A stretch of DNA of 64,000 bases, taken from positions 17,954 through 81,953 of the forward strand of contig CAVWFR010000008.1 in assembly GCA_963754305.1 (NCBI GenBank). The letters run 5' to 3'. The stretch comes from DATEDA01 sp963754305. Lineage in GTDB: Bacteria > Pseudomonadota > Gammaproteobacteria > Burkholderiales > SG8-39. Position 1 is the stretch's first letter. Every line of letters begins with the position of its first letter. The notes under the pieces are model-generated. The model was given only the letters and a program-made list of their open reading frames with translations. It was not told where the DNA came from and made no database searches. A program made the position numbers and the translations under genes. Of this stretch, positions 1-8,107 are shown in pieces.

Positions 1-123
1 CGCCTCTATTCCAGGAAGGTGGATCCGAGGACCGGCAAGCGCAGAAACCTGGGCACGTTCGCGACGCGCGAGGAGGCGGAGCGGCACGAGCGTGCCGTGC
101 AGTTCTTCAAGCGTCGCCGCTAG
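1..123 (+). CDS. Small basic hypothetical protein, 3' part only
   Basis: Frame 1 is open from the window edge to a TAG at 121-123 and encodes about 40 residues ending in FFKRRR. The visible part is rich in Arg and Lys and includes the stretch VDPRTGKRRNLGTF. The start lies outside the window. The sequence looks like a short conserved hypothetical protein of proteobacteria, recognised from memory only; no enzymatic motif is visible. It is followed after 26 bases by the mlaC-like gene on the same strand. Confidence 0.5.
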   Translation, partial: RLYSRKVDPRTGKRRNLGTFATREEAERHERAVQFFKRRR

Positions 124-149
124 CGGCGCGCCCGCATGGATCAAGCGAC

Positions 150-785
150 TTGGCCATGAATATGCACCACCGAATCTTCCGCCGCGGCATTGTCCTTCTG
201 CTCGCCATCGCCGTTCAAGGCGCGACGGCGCAGGAGCTCGCGCCCGATGAGCTCGTGCGGACCGTCACGCAAGACGTCATCTCTGTGGTCAAGGGCGACA
301 AGGCGATCCAGGCCGGCGACCGGAAGAAGACGATCGCGCTCGTCGAGGAGAAGGTGCTCCCGCACTTCAACTTCACGCGCATGACCGCACTTGCGCTGGG
401 CGTTAACTGGCGCAAGGCGACCCCCGAGCAGCAGAAGGCGGTGGTAGACGAGTTCCGGACGCTTCTCGTGCGGACCTACTCGAGCGCGCTCTCGGCGTAT
501 CGGGACCAGGTCATCGAGGTCCTGCCGCCGCGCGCGAAGCAGGGCGACACCGAGGTCGCCGTGCGGTCGGTGGTGAAGCAGCCGGGCGGTGAACCGGTGA
601 CGATCGACTACAGCATGGAGAAGACCCCGGCCGGCTGGAAGGTCTACGACGTTGCCGTCGGTGGGGTGAGCCTCGTGACGACCTACCGGGACGCCTTCGC
701 CAACGAGGTTCGAAACGGCGGCATCGACGGCCTGATCAAATCGCTGGCCGAGAAGAACCGCCAGCTTGAGATGAAGCGCGGCTGA
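150..785 (+). CDS. mlaC: MlaC-type periplasmic phospholipid-binding protein
   Basis: A 211-residue protein with a TTG start; internal ATG codons at residues 3 and 5 are alternatives. It has an N-terminal signal peptide (basic HHRIFRR, then a hydrophobic core ending near ATAQ). The mature part fits the MlaC/Ttg2D family: a DKKR-like KTIALVEEKVLPHF segment, TALALGVNWRKATPEQQ and a C-terminal DGLIKSLAEKNRQ helix. In the Mla pathway MlaC shuttles phospholipids between outer-membrane MlaA and the inner-membrane MlaFEDB transporter. The downstream gene is a STAS protein, the usual MlaB neighbour. The mlaF, mlaE and mlaD genes would lie upstream but are not in the window. Confidence 0.9.
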   Translation: MAMNMHHRIFRRGIVLLLAIAVQGATAQELAPDELVRTVTQDVISVVKGDKAIQAGDRKKTIALVEEKVLPHFNFTRMTALALGVNWRKATPEQQKAVVDEFRTLLVRTYSSALSAYRDQVIEVLPPRAKQGDTEVAVRSVVKQPGGEPVTIDYSMEKTPAGWKVYDVAVGGVSLVTTYRDAFANEVRNGGIDGLIKSLAEKNRQLEMKRG

Positions 786-823
786 AAGCGCAAGCGCCGC
801 GCCGGCGCGCAGTCCCTGATCCT

Positions 824-1127
824 ATGCCCGCGCGACCCGTGGTGTGGCGCAAAGGCAACCGGCTCGTGCTCGAGGGCCCGGCGATGGCCGAAACAGTGCC
901 GACGCTCCTGCGCGAGGGAGCAGCCCAGCGCCGCGACGGCGTCGAGGCCGTCGATCTCGCCGCGGTCACCGATGTCGACTGCCGCCGCGCTCGCCCTGGC
1001 ATTCGCCTGGCTGCGGGCGGCGCGCGCCGCCGGCCGGACGATCCGGTTTACCCACCTGCCGCCGGCGATGGAGAAGCTCGCGCGGCTGTACGAGGTCGAC
1101 GGGTTCCTGCCGCTCGTGCAGGCCTAG
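824..1127 (+). pseudogene. mlaB: MlaB-like STAS protein, frameshifted
   Basis: The frame starting with ATG at 824 encodes a STAS-type N-terminal half that reaches TDVD at 971-979. Family similarity then continues in the next frame from 981 (ALALAFAWLRAARAAGRT, then THLPPAMEKLARLY) to a TAG at 1125-1127. One extra base, or two missing, near position 980 explains the break. With the frame restored the product would be about 100 residues, normal for MlaB, the STAS subunit that stabilises the MlaFE ATPase. It lies 38 bases after mlaC. The lesion could be a real mutation or an assembly error. Confidence 0.7.
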
Positions 1128-1130
1128 GTT

Positions 1131-2660
1131 CTACCAGAACGGCTCGCAATGCTGGAAACGCTTCCAGGCCTTCGGCAGCCGCTCGCGCGTGGCCTGCGCG
1201 TAGGCTGCGCACCAGCCCCGCAACAGTCCGACCCCTTCCAGCGCGCTGCCGCTCGAGGCGTCGCGTATCGTCTGCGCCATGCGCTGCGCGCTGGCGATAT
1301 CGTTGAGCGTCCCCAGCAGGGTCTGCAGCTTCCCTATCGCGGACAGGTAGTCGTCGGCCGCTTTACTCGCATACAGGCCGGAGAAGAACTCCGCCGCGTA
1401 GCGCAGCTTCTTCATCTGTATGCGCAGCCGATGCAGCTCCCCCGCGTCGAGGTCTTCGAGGTCGCGCCCGCGCTTGATTGCCTTGCGATGGCGCCGTTGC
1501 AGCACGCCGGCGGCGAAATCGGTGAGCGGCCGTTCCCGCTCGGCCGCGCTGTCGTCACGGGACACTCCCCACGGCGCGCGCGCGAATATCCCGATGAGCT
1601 CGAGCAGCAGGGCGGCGTACTGGTTCGACGCGACGGCGTTGCGCGCGGCTTCGTCCGCGCTCCCCCGCAGCTTCGAGGCGGGCTCGATGAGCGCCTCCAG
1701 GCCGGGCTCGTCCGGCAGCGCGGCGCGAACCTGGGGCAGCGTCTCCAGCACGAACACATCCCAGTCGCGCGCTGCGCCCAACGCGCGCGCCAGCGTACGC
1801 AGCGCCTCGAGCTGGTCCGCGAAGAACGTCTGCGGAAAGGCACGGTTGAAGGCGTTGAACGCCGAGCGCAGGCGGCGCAACGCCACGCGTCCCTGGTGGA
1901 GATACTCGGGATCGGTGCCCTGCAGCAGGCCCTGCTCGTTCGCCTGCAGGTGCCGCACGCAACCGAACACGACGCGCCGAAACGCCTCGGTGACCGTCAT
2001 CTGCGGCGTGATATCGGGTGCGCTCGCCTTTACCGGCGTTGCTATTCCGCCCGCGGCCAGCGCGTTGCCCCGCTCCGCCTTGCTTGTGAATTCCGGCCGC
2101 AGGGGGACCTGCCTGACGAGCGCAAGCGCGAAGTCGATCAGGTGCACGGGCGAGCCCGACTTGAGCTCCAGCTCGATCTCGCTGAAGGGGCGCTTGACGT
2201 TGCCGGCGGAGATCGTGCCGCGGTCGAGACAGAGCTCGATGTGGCTGCCCGGGATCGTCTCCAGCTGGCGCATGGTCCGTGTGGAATCGACGACGAAGAC
2301 CGGCGCGAGCTTGCGGGGCAGATCCGGATCGGCGAACAGGTCTCCCGCCGGCGATCGGCGCAGCACCTCGTAGTTCAAGCGCTGACCCTGGACGCGGGTT
2401 TCGATCTCTTCGCGCTGGTGGAGACCAGCCTCGACGCGCCCGGGCAGCTTGAGGGTCTGCGTCCAGGTCGACCCGACACGACGCAGACGCAGCGTAATGC
2501 GGCGATCGCGCAATGCGAACTCCGGCGTGTCGTAGTAGATGCTGCAAAGGCGTCGGGTGACGGGGCGTCCGCGCGTGGCCGAACGAAGCAGCCCAAGTCG
2601 CCCGGGCCGGTTGATATGGTCCGGCGCAATCGCCAGCTTGAGCTCGATTTCGGCAGGCAT
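1131..2660 (-). CDS. CYTH and CHAD domain protein
   Basis: About 509 residues from the ATG at 2660; the frame is open to 2690 but the EIELKL signature follows directly after this ATG. Residues 1-200 form a CYTH domain: the ExExK-type EIELKL, acidic and basic strand residues, and SEIELELKSG. This fold binds triphosphate compounds in a tunnel. Residues from about 230 to the end form a CHAD helical domain with the repeated histidine helices VRHLQANE and ELHRLRIQMKKLRYAAEFF. Proteins with both domains are associated with inorganic polyphosphate. The gene is convergent with mlaB, the stops being a few bases apart. Activity as triphosphatase is inferred. Confidence 0.85.
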   Translation of the reverse strand: MPAEIELKLAIAPDHINRPGRLGLLRSATRGRPVTRRLCSIYYDTPEFALRDRRITLRLRRVGSTWTQTLKLPGRVEAGLHQREEIETRVQGQRLNYEVLRRSPAGDLFADPDLPRKLAPVFVVDSTRTMRQLETIPGSHIELCLDRGTISAGNVKRPFSEIELELKSGSPVHLIDFALALVRQVPLRPEFTSKAERGNALAAGGIATPVKASAPDITPQMTVTEAFRRVVFGCVRHLQANEQGLLQGTDPEYLHQGRVALRRLRSAFNAFNRAFPQTFFADQLEALRTLARALGAARDWDVFVLETLPQVRAALPDEPGLEALIEPASKLRGSADEAARNAVASNQYAALLLELIGIFARAPWGVSRDDSAAERERPLTDFAAGVLQRRHRKAIKRGRDLEDLDAGELHRLRIQMKKLRYAAEFFSGLYASKAADDYLSAIGKLQTLLGTLNDIASAQRMAQTIRDASSGSALEGVGLLRGWCAAYAQATRERLPKAWKRFQHCEPFW

Positions 2661-2722
2661 CGGAAGGCGTGAGGCCCGCGCGGTCGACAAGATTTCCGCG
2701 CCCGACCGCGAGGACTGGAAAG

Positions 2723-3168
2723 ATGCAAGCGTCGTTCCCGCCTAACCTCATCGGATCGTCGGAGCGGCGCCGGGTGGATCGCGCGCTGCGGGCGCTCTGG
2801 CCTGTGGACGGCGCGATCCACCAGCTGTGGCGCGTCGCGCGGCGCGTACCTACCCGAGCACCGACCACGGCCAGACGAGCTGTACGCCCTATCGGAACCT
2901 GCACGGCGGCCGGCGCCTCGAGCGCTGGATCTTCGACGCGTTCCTCGACCCCGCGCAGGAAACAGTGGCCGAGTCCGGGGCGCGCTTCGGGTTGGCGCTC
3001 GGTATCCGCGCCCGTCGGCGCGGAACCAGGGGGCTCTTCCAGCACTTCCTCAACTACCTCGAAGAGGATTTCCTGTTGCGCCGCGACCCGGAGGCGCACG
3101 AGCAGGACCTAGCGGCGGATGCCTGCAGCGCCGCCAACACTACCGCCACCCACCGACCCAGTTCCTGA
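2723..3168 (+). pseudogene. Degenerate coding stretch of unknown origin
   Basis: Two overlapping plus-strand frames look protein-like in turn. One runs from ATG 2723 through RVDRALRALWPVDGAIHQLW. The other, from 2827, has regular GC-rich codons through RLERWIFDAFLDP and LFQHFLNYLEEDFLLRRDP and ends at 3168. A frame change near 2840 would join them. I do not recognise the family. No ribosome-binding site precedes either start. It could be a decayed gene or coincidental open reading in GC-rich DNA. Confidence 0.3.
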
Positions 3169-3197
3169 ACCCATCGTGCTCGAGCCAGCGCCTGGGG

Positions 3198-3704
3198 TCA
3201 CACCAACACGCCGCCACTGCCAGCACCACTGCCAGAAAACGAGCTACCCGAGGTCGTCCCGCTGCCGGTGGTTGAGCTGCCAGAGTTGATCGGGCCCGAC
3301 GTCGAACCCACGCCCGTTGCGCCCGGAGTAGTCGTCCCGATCGTCGATCCGCTACCGCTGGCCGAGCCAGGGTTGATGTTGCTGAACGTCGACCCGGAGC
3401 CCACTGCGCCGGCGCCGGTGCCTGAGCTTGTGCCCGGAGTAACAATGCCCGGTATCGATTCGCTTCCGGTGACCGAACCGCCGGGATTGATTGTGCCGGG
3501 AATCGATCCGGAACCGGTGCCCGACACCGATCCCGTCGTTGCGCCCGTCGCTCCGCTAATTGAGGTGTCCGCCGGACCGGGAATCACACTGGGTGGGACG
3601 GTGCTCGAGCTGCCGGCAGGCGGCGTCGTTTGCGCCAAGGCGCTCACCGCTAGGACTGCGCTCGCTGCCAAAGCGATTGCAGCGATGGGTTTGGATGTGG
3701 CCAT
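3198..3704 (-). CDS. Secreted Gly/Ser/Thr-rich low-complexity protein
   Basis: A 168-residue protein. The ATG at 3704 is chosen because AAGGAG lies at correct spacing just upstream; the frame extends further to 3803 without another site. Residues 1-24 are a clear signal peptide (MATSKPIAAIALAASAVLAV, cleavage near ALAQ). The rest is almost entirely Gly, Ser, Thr, Pro and Ile in irregular repeats such as GSGSTIGTTTPG and GSIPGTINPGGS, with no cysteines or catalytic motifs. Such sequences are typically exported and unstructured. Function unknown. It stands alone, separated from neighbours on both sides. Confidence 0.65.
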   Translation of the reverse strand: MATSKPIAAIALAASAVLAVSALAQTTPPAGSSSTVPPSVIPGPADTSISGATGATTGSVSGTGSGSIPGTINPGGSVTGSESIPGIVTPGTSSGTGAGAVGSGSTFSNINPGSASGSGSTIGTTTPGATGVGSTSGPINSGSSTTGSGTTSGSSFSGSGAGSGGVLV

Positions 3705-4007
3705 GTCATGCTCCTTGGAGGTTGGAAACGGGTCGCGCGAATGACCGCACCATTTCCGCGTTGCAAACGTCGTTCCTGCGCCAGCGCTTCCGACCGGTGA
3801 CAAGAAGCGTCCACTGGTCTTTGTATCCCCTGCGTTCTCACGGTTTTTAGGCTGAATGGGCCGACCCAGCTAGGCAAGATTCACATCCTGCCGTCCGCGC
3901 AAAGGGGCAGACTTGCCTCGTCGCGATTTCGCCGGAAACGGCTCCGCGACACCTCCGCGACCCGGGTCGGCCATTCGCCCGGGCGCGCGGACAACTCCTG
4001 GCGGGCT

Positions 4008-4190
4008 TCATTCTCCGCCCGTCGGTTCGGGCAAGCGCTTCAGCCGCGCGAGCTCGGCCGCTATCCGCTCTTTCGCTTTCCGTTCTGACGCCGCAAGCTC
4101 GCGAGCCGGCACGCGCCTCTGCGTTGGAGAATGCTGTTCACCGCGCTGCGGTTGTTTCACGTGGGTAGGCGGTTTGCGGAAGATCGCCAT
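4008..4190 (-). CDS. Small charged hypothetical protein
   Basis: Sixty residues starting MAIFRKPPTHVKQPQ and ending in a helical, charged ERKAKERIAAELARLKRL segment. A GGAGG sequence lies about 13 bases before the ATG, slightly far but usable. There are no transmembrane segments, cysteines or recognised domains. The surrounding DNA holds broken genes, so this could also be a remnant. Confidence 0.35.
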   Translation of the reverse strand: MAIFRKPPTHVKQPQRGEQHSPTQRRVPARELAASERKAKERIAAELARLKRLPEPTGGE

Positions 4191-4228
4191 TTCGGAAATT
4201 TACCTCCGGCGAAAACGTCTCTCACTTT

Positions 4229-4423
4229 TCAGAGAGCTTTTCGGCACCCGCGGTTCCGCAATGGAAATTCATCCACGCTCTGTCGGCCAAGAACGACAGT
4301 AGCGTGTCGAGTCTCTCCGACGATGGCGCTGTTCGGCGAACTCTGCCACCCGCCGTCGACGTCTTCGAGCGCAAACAGGCGTGCACGCGCGGCGTCGGCT
4401 GCGAGAATCCAGGTGGTCGGCAT
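4229..4423 (-). pseudogene. Host-attachment family protein, truncated
   Basis: The ATG at 4423 begins MPTTWILAADAARARLFALE, which matches the N-terminus of the 'protein required for attachment to host cells' family (about 140-150 residues). Similarity fades after roughly 30 residues (DVDGGWQ) and the frame stops at residue 64, so most of the domain is missing. The beginning of a nuoI fragment on the opposite strand lies just beyond its 5' end. It is best read as a relic cut by rearrangement. Confidence 0.6.
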
Positions 4424-4453
4424 AGGAACGCTCCTCGGGGCCGACAACTCAGG

Positions 4454-4815
4454 ATGCAACGCGCGTTCCCGCCGCGCTTCCGGGGCATGCTCGCGCTGCG
4501 GCGGTATCCCAACGGTGAGGAGCGGTGCATCGTCTGCAAGCTCTGTGAGGCGGTCTGCCCAGCGCTCGCGATCACAATCGAGTCGGCGGGACGCGGCGGA
4601 CGACGCGGTACGACATCGATGCGTTCAAGTGCATCTACTGCGGATTCTGCGAGGAGTCCTGCCGGGTCGACGCGATCGTGCTCACCCGTAACCTCGAGTA
4701 CCACATGGCGAAGCGGCACAAATCGATCTTTAGCAAGGCAATGCTGCATGCCGTCGGCGACGCTTCGGAGAAACAGATCGCGGAGGACCGCAAAGCCAAC
4801 GCAGCTTACCGCTGA
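4454..4815 (+). pseudogene. nuoI: NuoI fragment with frameshift
   Basis: Residues typical of the C-terminal two thirds of NADH-quinone oxidoreductase subunit I, the 2x[4Fe-4S] subunit of complex I. The first part reads RRYPNGEERCIVCKLCEAVC and ALAITIES. After a frame change near 4600 it continues RYDIDAFKCIYCGFCEESC and EKQIAEDRKANAAYR to a TGA at 4813-4815. Both CxxCxxCxxxC motifs are present, but the proline after the second is replaced by Arg. The N-terminal membrane-anchoring part is absent and no other nuo gene is nearby. This is an isolated, probably non-functional copy. Confidence 0.8.
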
Positions 4816-5020
4816 CCCGGTAGATTTTGCATCCTCGAGCAACTGTTGCTTCATGAGCTAAATCCTCTCTCGCCTGCAAATTGCGCTCCCAGACCACGCC
4901 TTGAATCGATTGGAACCCGCGTTGCGATCCGGATGTCGCATAAGAGGGCGCGACACGTCTGAGGTCAGCGCCCGATCCAGGCCCGCGAACGGGGCCTGAG
5001 AAACCCACAAGGAGGCATTG

Positions 5021-5491
5021 ATGCGAGTAAGCGAAGCGATGACGCGCGAGGTACGTCTTACGAAACCGAGGCAAAGCATCCAAGCGGCGGCCGGGCTCAT
5101 GGCCGAGATCGATGCCGGCGCGCTGCCGGTGGCCGAACGCGATCGGCTTGTCGGCATGATCACCGATCGCGACATTGCCGTTCGTGCCGTCGCGGCCGGG
5201 AAGGGCCCCGACACGCCGGTGCGCGAGGTGATGAGCCCGGGCGTGAGGTACTGCTTCGAAGACGAAGAGCTCGATCACGTGGCGCACAACATGGGGGTAG
5301 AACGCATCCGCCGGCTGCCCGTCGTAAACCGCAGCAAGCGGCTGGTAGGTATCCTTTCATTGGGGGACATCGCAGCCGCTGCGGGCCCGGACCCCACTGA
5401 TGACGCGATTTGTGGAGTCTCCAGGCCAGGGGGACCGCATTCCCAATCGCACTCCGCGGGGACCAGCCCGTCGGATTCTGCGCAACGGTGA
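5021..5491 (+). CDS. CBS-domain protein
   Basis: 156 residues. The ATG at 5021 has a strong AAGGAGG at 5009-5015, preferred over the TTG three bases earlier. Two CBS motifs are visible: residues 1-60 (VSEAMTREVRLTKPRQS to LPVAERDRLVGMITDRDIA) and 65-125 (VREVMSPGVRYCFEDEEL to RLPVVNRSKRLVGILSLGDI). Tandem CBS domains form a Bateman module that binds adenosyl ligands. Stand-alone copies are common and their partner is usually unknown. The tail of about 30 residues is Ser/Gly-rich. Confidence 0.85.
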   Translation: MRVSEAMTREVRLTKPRQSIQAAAGLMAEIDAGALPVAERDRLVGMITDRDIAVRAVAAGKGPDTPVREVMSPGVRYCFEDEELDHVAHNMGVERIRRLPVVNRSKRLVGILSLGDIAAAAGPDPTDDAICGVSRPGGPHSQSHSAGTSPSDSAQR

Positions 5492-5503
5492 TAGGCGTAA
5501 CTC

Positions 5504-5653
5504 GTGCTCATCAACCCTCAAATAGAGAGACGTCGCGGCGAGCACGGCAGGGATTCGGGGGAGTTGCCGGTAGGCCTGATCCCGATCGTGTTGCCGTTGC
5601 TCGCCGTGTTGTTGGCGGTCAGCGCCTATTTCATTCTAGGCGCGGTCCTCTGA
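5504..5653 (+). CDS. Possible 49-residue single-span membrane protein
   Basis: A GTG-initiated frame 13 bases after the CBS gene. Residues 1-21 are charged and polar (QIERRRGEHGRDSGEL). Residues 24-49 form one strongly hydrophobic helix (GLIPIVLPLLAVLLAVSAYF). The topology is typical of small inner-membrane proteins. The ribosome-binding site is weak (GGTGATAGG). No family recognised; it may be cotranscribed with the CBS gene. Confidence 0.35.
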   Translation: MLINPQIERRRGEHGRDSGELPVGLIPIVLPLLAVLLAVSAYFILGAVL

Positions 5654-5910
5654 GAATCGCGTCGCAAACAGCACTCCTCCCGGGGGGTCGCGAGAAACCG
5701 CTCGTCGCCGCCCAACAGTGTCGTCGGGCAGCGACAGGCCTTCCGGTAATTTTGTCGTGCGCGGTCAACGCTTCTTTGCCACGCCGCGTTGACCAACTCG
5801 CCGTGTCGCAGTACCGTGTTAAAGCCGTGCGCGGCATGCAGCATTGAGTGGCCTCTAGTGCATTCCCGCAACCGGCCAGTTGAGTCATGTCAATCTAAAG
5901 GAGAATACAC

Positions 5911-6051
5911 ATGAAGAAGACGCTCGTTTCCCTCATGCTTGCCCTTTTCGCATTGGGCTCTCCCGCCGTCTTCGGACAGGTGCCGGAGAAATGCAAGAAC
6001 TTGACTGGCGATGCGCAAAAGAAATGCGTCGATGACGCCAAAAAGGGCTAA
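5911..6051 (+). CDS. Tiny secreted protein with two cysteines
   Basis: 46 residues with AAAGGAG at 5897-5903, well spaced for the ATG at 5911. Residues 1-22 are a signal peptide (MKKTLVSLMLALFALGSPAV, cleavage around FGQ). The predicted mature peptide is about 23 residues, Lys-rich, with two cysteines (EKCKNLTGDAQKKCVDD) that could pair in the periplasm. A strong terminator follows at 6118. Function unknown. Confidence 0.65.
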   Translation: MKKTLVSLMLALFALGSPAVFGQVPEKCKNLTGDAQKKCVDDAKKG

Positions 6052-6117
6052 AGAAGTAGGTTCGTAATGACGATCGGCGGCGGACGCTGCTGAGCGATCG
6101 ATTCAGTAACGCAATTG

Positions 6118-6152
6118 CGCGGCGTCCGACCCACGGGCGCCGCGTTTTGTTT
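6118..6152 (+). terminator. Rho-independent terminator
   Basis: A 10-bp stem, CGCGGCGTCC against GGGCGCCGCG with one G-T pair, a 7-base loop, and TTTTGTTT directly after. It lies 67 bases past the stop of the tiny secreted protein and would end that transcript. Confidence 0.75.
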
Positions 6153-6634
6153 ACCGGCGGTGGTTGCGCGGCTCCGGAGCGCCCTCTGGACGGGGTGCAG
6201 CGGCTCGCGCGGTCCGGCCGTTCTGGACACTGCAACTGGGGTCACAGTACTCATCGGCTCGGGTGCCGCGCCGCGGCCGGGGTAATGTCGTCAGCAGTCG
6301 TTCAGGCGTGAAAGTTCGCGAGCCGGACGAGGATCCGTCACGGGCCGAAGGCCTTCTTGAACTCGTCGAACGCCCCGGTGATCGCCGTCCCGGCACTCGC
6401 AGCAGGCGCCGCAAGGCGTGACGCGGTAGTTGAGGAGTTGAGGAAGCGTCGGCGCGCGTTCTCTCGACGTGCGCGAAGGTCTGCTTCTCTGCGGCACGAC
6501 AGGCGGGCTTTGGGTCGACAGTGACAGTTCGCTGGCTTCGAATGAAGCCGTTGGGCGGTCAACGTTGAGGCAGGTGGCTGCCACCTGCTCGACGACTGGC
6601 GAGCGTCAAGTTTCAGTGTAAACCGGCCCTTCAC
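6153..6634. other. Intergenic stretch, no gene recognised
   Basis: Open frames here are short and antisense to each other, with no ribosome-binding site. A run around 6471-6545 (GAAGGTCTGCTTCTCTGCGG and following) resembles another around 7640-7690, which suggests a decayed dispersed repeat. Confidence 0.4.
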
Positions 6635-6937
6635 ATGGCCCGTGCCGACTATGGCGGCGACGGCACCCCGAGCACCCGCGATGGCACCCTGATCGACATC
6701 CACGATCACTTCGGCATCCAGCGCTTCGATCGCGAAGTGCGGATGGTGTTTGAAGCGGCGTGGGGTGTGGACGGCGCGGTCTGCGTCGCGCATCCGCGCA
6801 TTGCCGAGAAGATCTCGCTCGCACAGCTCGCCGAGCGCTATCCGCATCTCGCGTCGCGTCTGGGCCCGGACTCGTGCACCGAAGACGGGGCCATGCGCGA
6901 CCCGGCCGCGCTGCTGTTCAATCGGTCGCGACAGTGA
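6635..6937 (+). CDS. Hypothetical protein, 100 residues
   Basis: ATG at 6635 to TGA at 6935-6937. Codon use in this frame is regular and GC-rich at third positions. The sequence looks like a soluble globular protein: DGTLIDIHDHFGIQRFDREV, VFEAAWGVDGAVCVAHPRIA, LAQLAERYPHLASRL. No recognised family, no signal peptide and no clear ribosome-binding site. It stands alone between two gene-poor stretches. Confidence 0.45.
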   Translation: MARADYGGDGTPSTRDGTLIDIHDHFGIQRFDREVRMVFEAAWGVDGAVCVAHPRIAEKISLAQLAERYPHLASRLGPDSCTEDGAMRDPAALLFNRSRQ

Positions 6938-7037
6938 TCTCGCCGGTGCGAGCTTCGCCTATTCGACGAGATAGCACTGCAGCCTTTCCGCGGTCAGAGG
7001 CGAGCATGTGTTGCGATCTGGCCGACAGCATCCTCCG

Positions 7038-7235
7038 CTCTGTTGGATGTAGCCGAACACCCGGCGCCTGCGAGCACGTTGAACCCCGCGATCACGATCG
7101 GCATCGTATTGATTTTCGGACGATTACGAGCCGTTCCGGTGGGCGGGCACGATATGTGCGTTGGTCTTTAATGAGCATGGTGAAATATGCTCAATCGAAA
7201 GCCCAACCTGCATACTTACTTTTAGGAGAACTGCA
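7038..7235 (+). promoter_or_regulatory. Upstream region A, related to the one at 10888
   Basis: This stretch leads into the first GG-leader gene and is recognisably related to 10888-11099. Shared landmarks in the same order are CTGTTGGAT, then CCGGCGC, then ACGAG(C/T)CGGTTC-like sequence, then TTACTT and TAGGAG-AACTGCAATGAAGAC. The conserved order suggests a duplicated leader or promoter block. No clear sigma-70 boxes were identified. Confidence 0.5.
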
Positions 7236-7433
7236 ATGAAGACACTGACGATCAAAGACTTGCTTCCGCAAGGCGAGCAAACCACGACGATTCGTTCACT
7301 CTCGCGCGAGGAGTTGCGCCGGATATCGGGCGGGCGTTACGCGGTGGGGATGTTGAACGGAGACGAAAACAACCTTGTCACGTTCGATATCGACAAATGG
7401 AATTTTGACCAATTCGCGCGTGGGGCATTGTAA
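7236..7433 (+). CDS. Double-glycine leader peptide 1
   Basis: 65 residues, with TTTAGGAGAACTGCA before the ATG. Residues 1-33 form a leader that begins MKTLTIKDL and ends LSREELRRISGG. The GG at 32-33 is preceded by the hydrophobic and acidic pattern cut by C39-type peptidase exporters. The remaining 32 residues (from RYAVGMLNGDENN to FDQFARGAL) would be the released peptide; it has no cysteine. A second gene at 11100 shares the MKTLTIKDL start and a GG motif. No exporter or modifying enzyme is in the window. Bacteriocin or signalling roles are possible but unproven. Confidence 0.65.
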   Translation: MKTLTIKDLLPQGEQTTTIRSLSREELRRISGGRYAVGMLNGDENNLVTFDIDKWNFDQFARGAL

Positions 7434-7447
7434 TTCATCGAGGTAAA

Positions 7448-7464
7448 CCCCGGCTCTGCCGGGG
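7448..7464 (+). terminator. Hairpin after GG-leader gene 1
   Basis: Perfect 7-bp stem CCCCGGC and GCCGGGG with a TCT loop, 14 bases after the stop codon. No T-run follows, so it may stabilise the 3' end rather than act as a canonical terminator. Confidence 0.5.
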
Positions 7465-7987
7465 GACTCACAAGGGTTTGACCTGTACGAGGGTCGGCGT
7501 GAACCTCCTTTCTCTTGGCAGAGATTAGAAATTCACGCTCACACGTAGCTGTGTTGCGACCGACTGCTGTCGTGGTGGAACCGCCGTTCAAGTGACCGGT
7601 TCGACAAAGGGTCGGATGCCCGGTTATGGCCGTTCAGCGCAGTCCGCGAAGGTCCGCTTCTCTAGGGGCGACAGGCAGCAACGGGTCGTGAGCGCGCGCC
7701 CGAATTTTTGAGAGCGGCCGTTCGGTTGGAATCTTGTCCACATCGCCGGTAGAAATCCGTGAATGTCTGGTTTTCACGAATTCGGCTTTTGACGACGAAC
7801 TTAGCGAACGGCAGCTTGCAAGATACACCGGTCAGTCGATCATTAAATCGCCTATATCGCGTTAGGGTCGATAGCGCCGTCGACCGGCCGGTTTCAGCGA
7901 CAGGGGCGGACGGCTCCTGCTGGGACCGTTGGTGTACTAAATCTGCCCGACGGCATCATCCTGCAGGCGTCGCATTGGCCGCGCTCA
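7465..7987. other. Gene-poor stretch
   Basis: No frame here has coding character. The segment around 7640-7690 (GCGAAGGTCCGCTTCTCTAG and the GCGACAGGCAGCAACGGGTC that follows) resembles 6471-6510, consistent with a degenerate repeat. Nothing else is recognised. Confidence 0.4.
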
Positions 7988-8080
7988 GTGATCGGCGCCG
8001 GCAGCATCGTGACGCGCGGCATTCCGGTCGACATCTCTGCAGCGAGCGGGCAACCCGTGTCGCGTAATTCGCGGGATTGC
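7988..8080 (+). pseudogene. C-terminal relic of a hexapeptide-repeat acetyltransferase
   Basis: The frame at 7988 reads VIGAGSIVTRGIPVDISAAS followed by GQPV. This corresponds to the last coil and C-terminal tail of left-handed beta-helix sugar O-acetyltransferases (family pattern VIGAGSVVT..IP....AAGNPA). The upstream hexapeptide coils are missing and the frame then runs into unrelated residues. Only this short 3' end survives. Confidence 0.5.
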
Positions 8081-8107
8081 GGACTGACCGCCGTCAATGA
8101 CGGGGCT

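Noticed and set aside
1149..2672. 507-codon open frame on the plus strand opposite the CYTH-CHAD gene
   Set aside because: It is an antisense mirror caused by high GC. It has Arg/Gln/Leu-biased composition and no family similarity, while the minus strand shows clear CYTH and CHAD motifs.
6338..6847. 169-codon minus-strand frame opposite the 6635 gene
   Set aside because: The plus-strand frame has more regular codon use and more protein-like sequence. The minus frame ends in a plausible-looking helix, but nothing else supports it.
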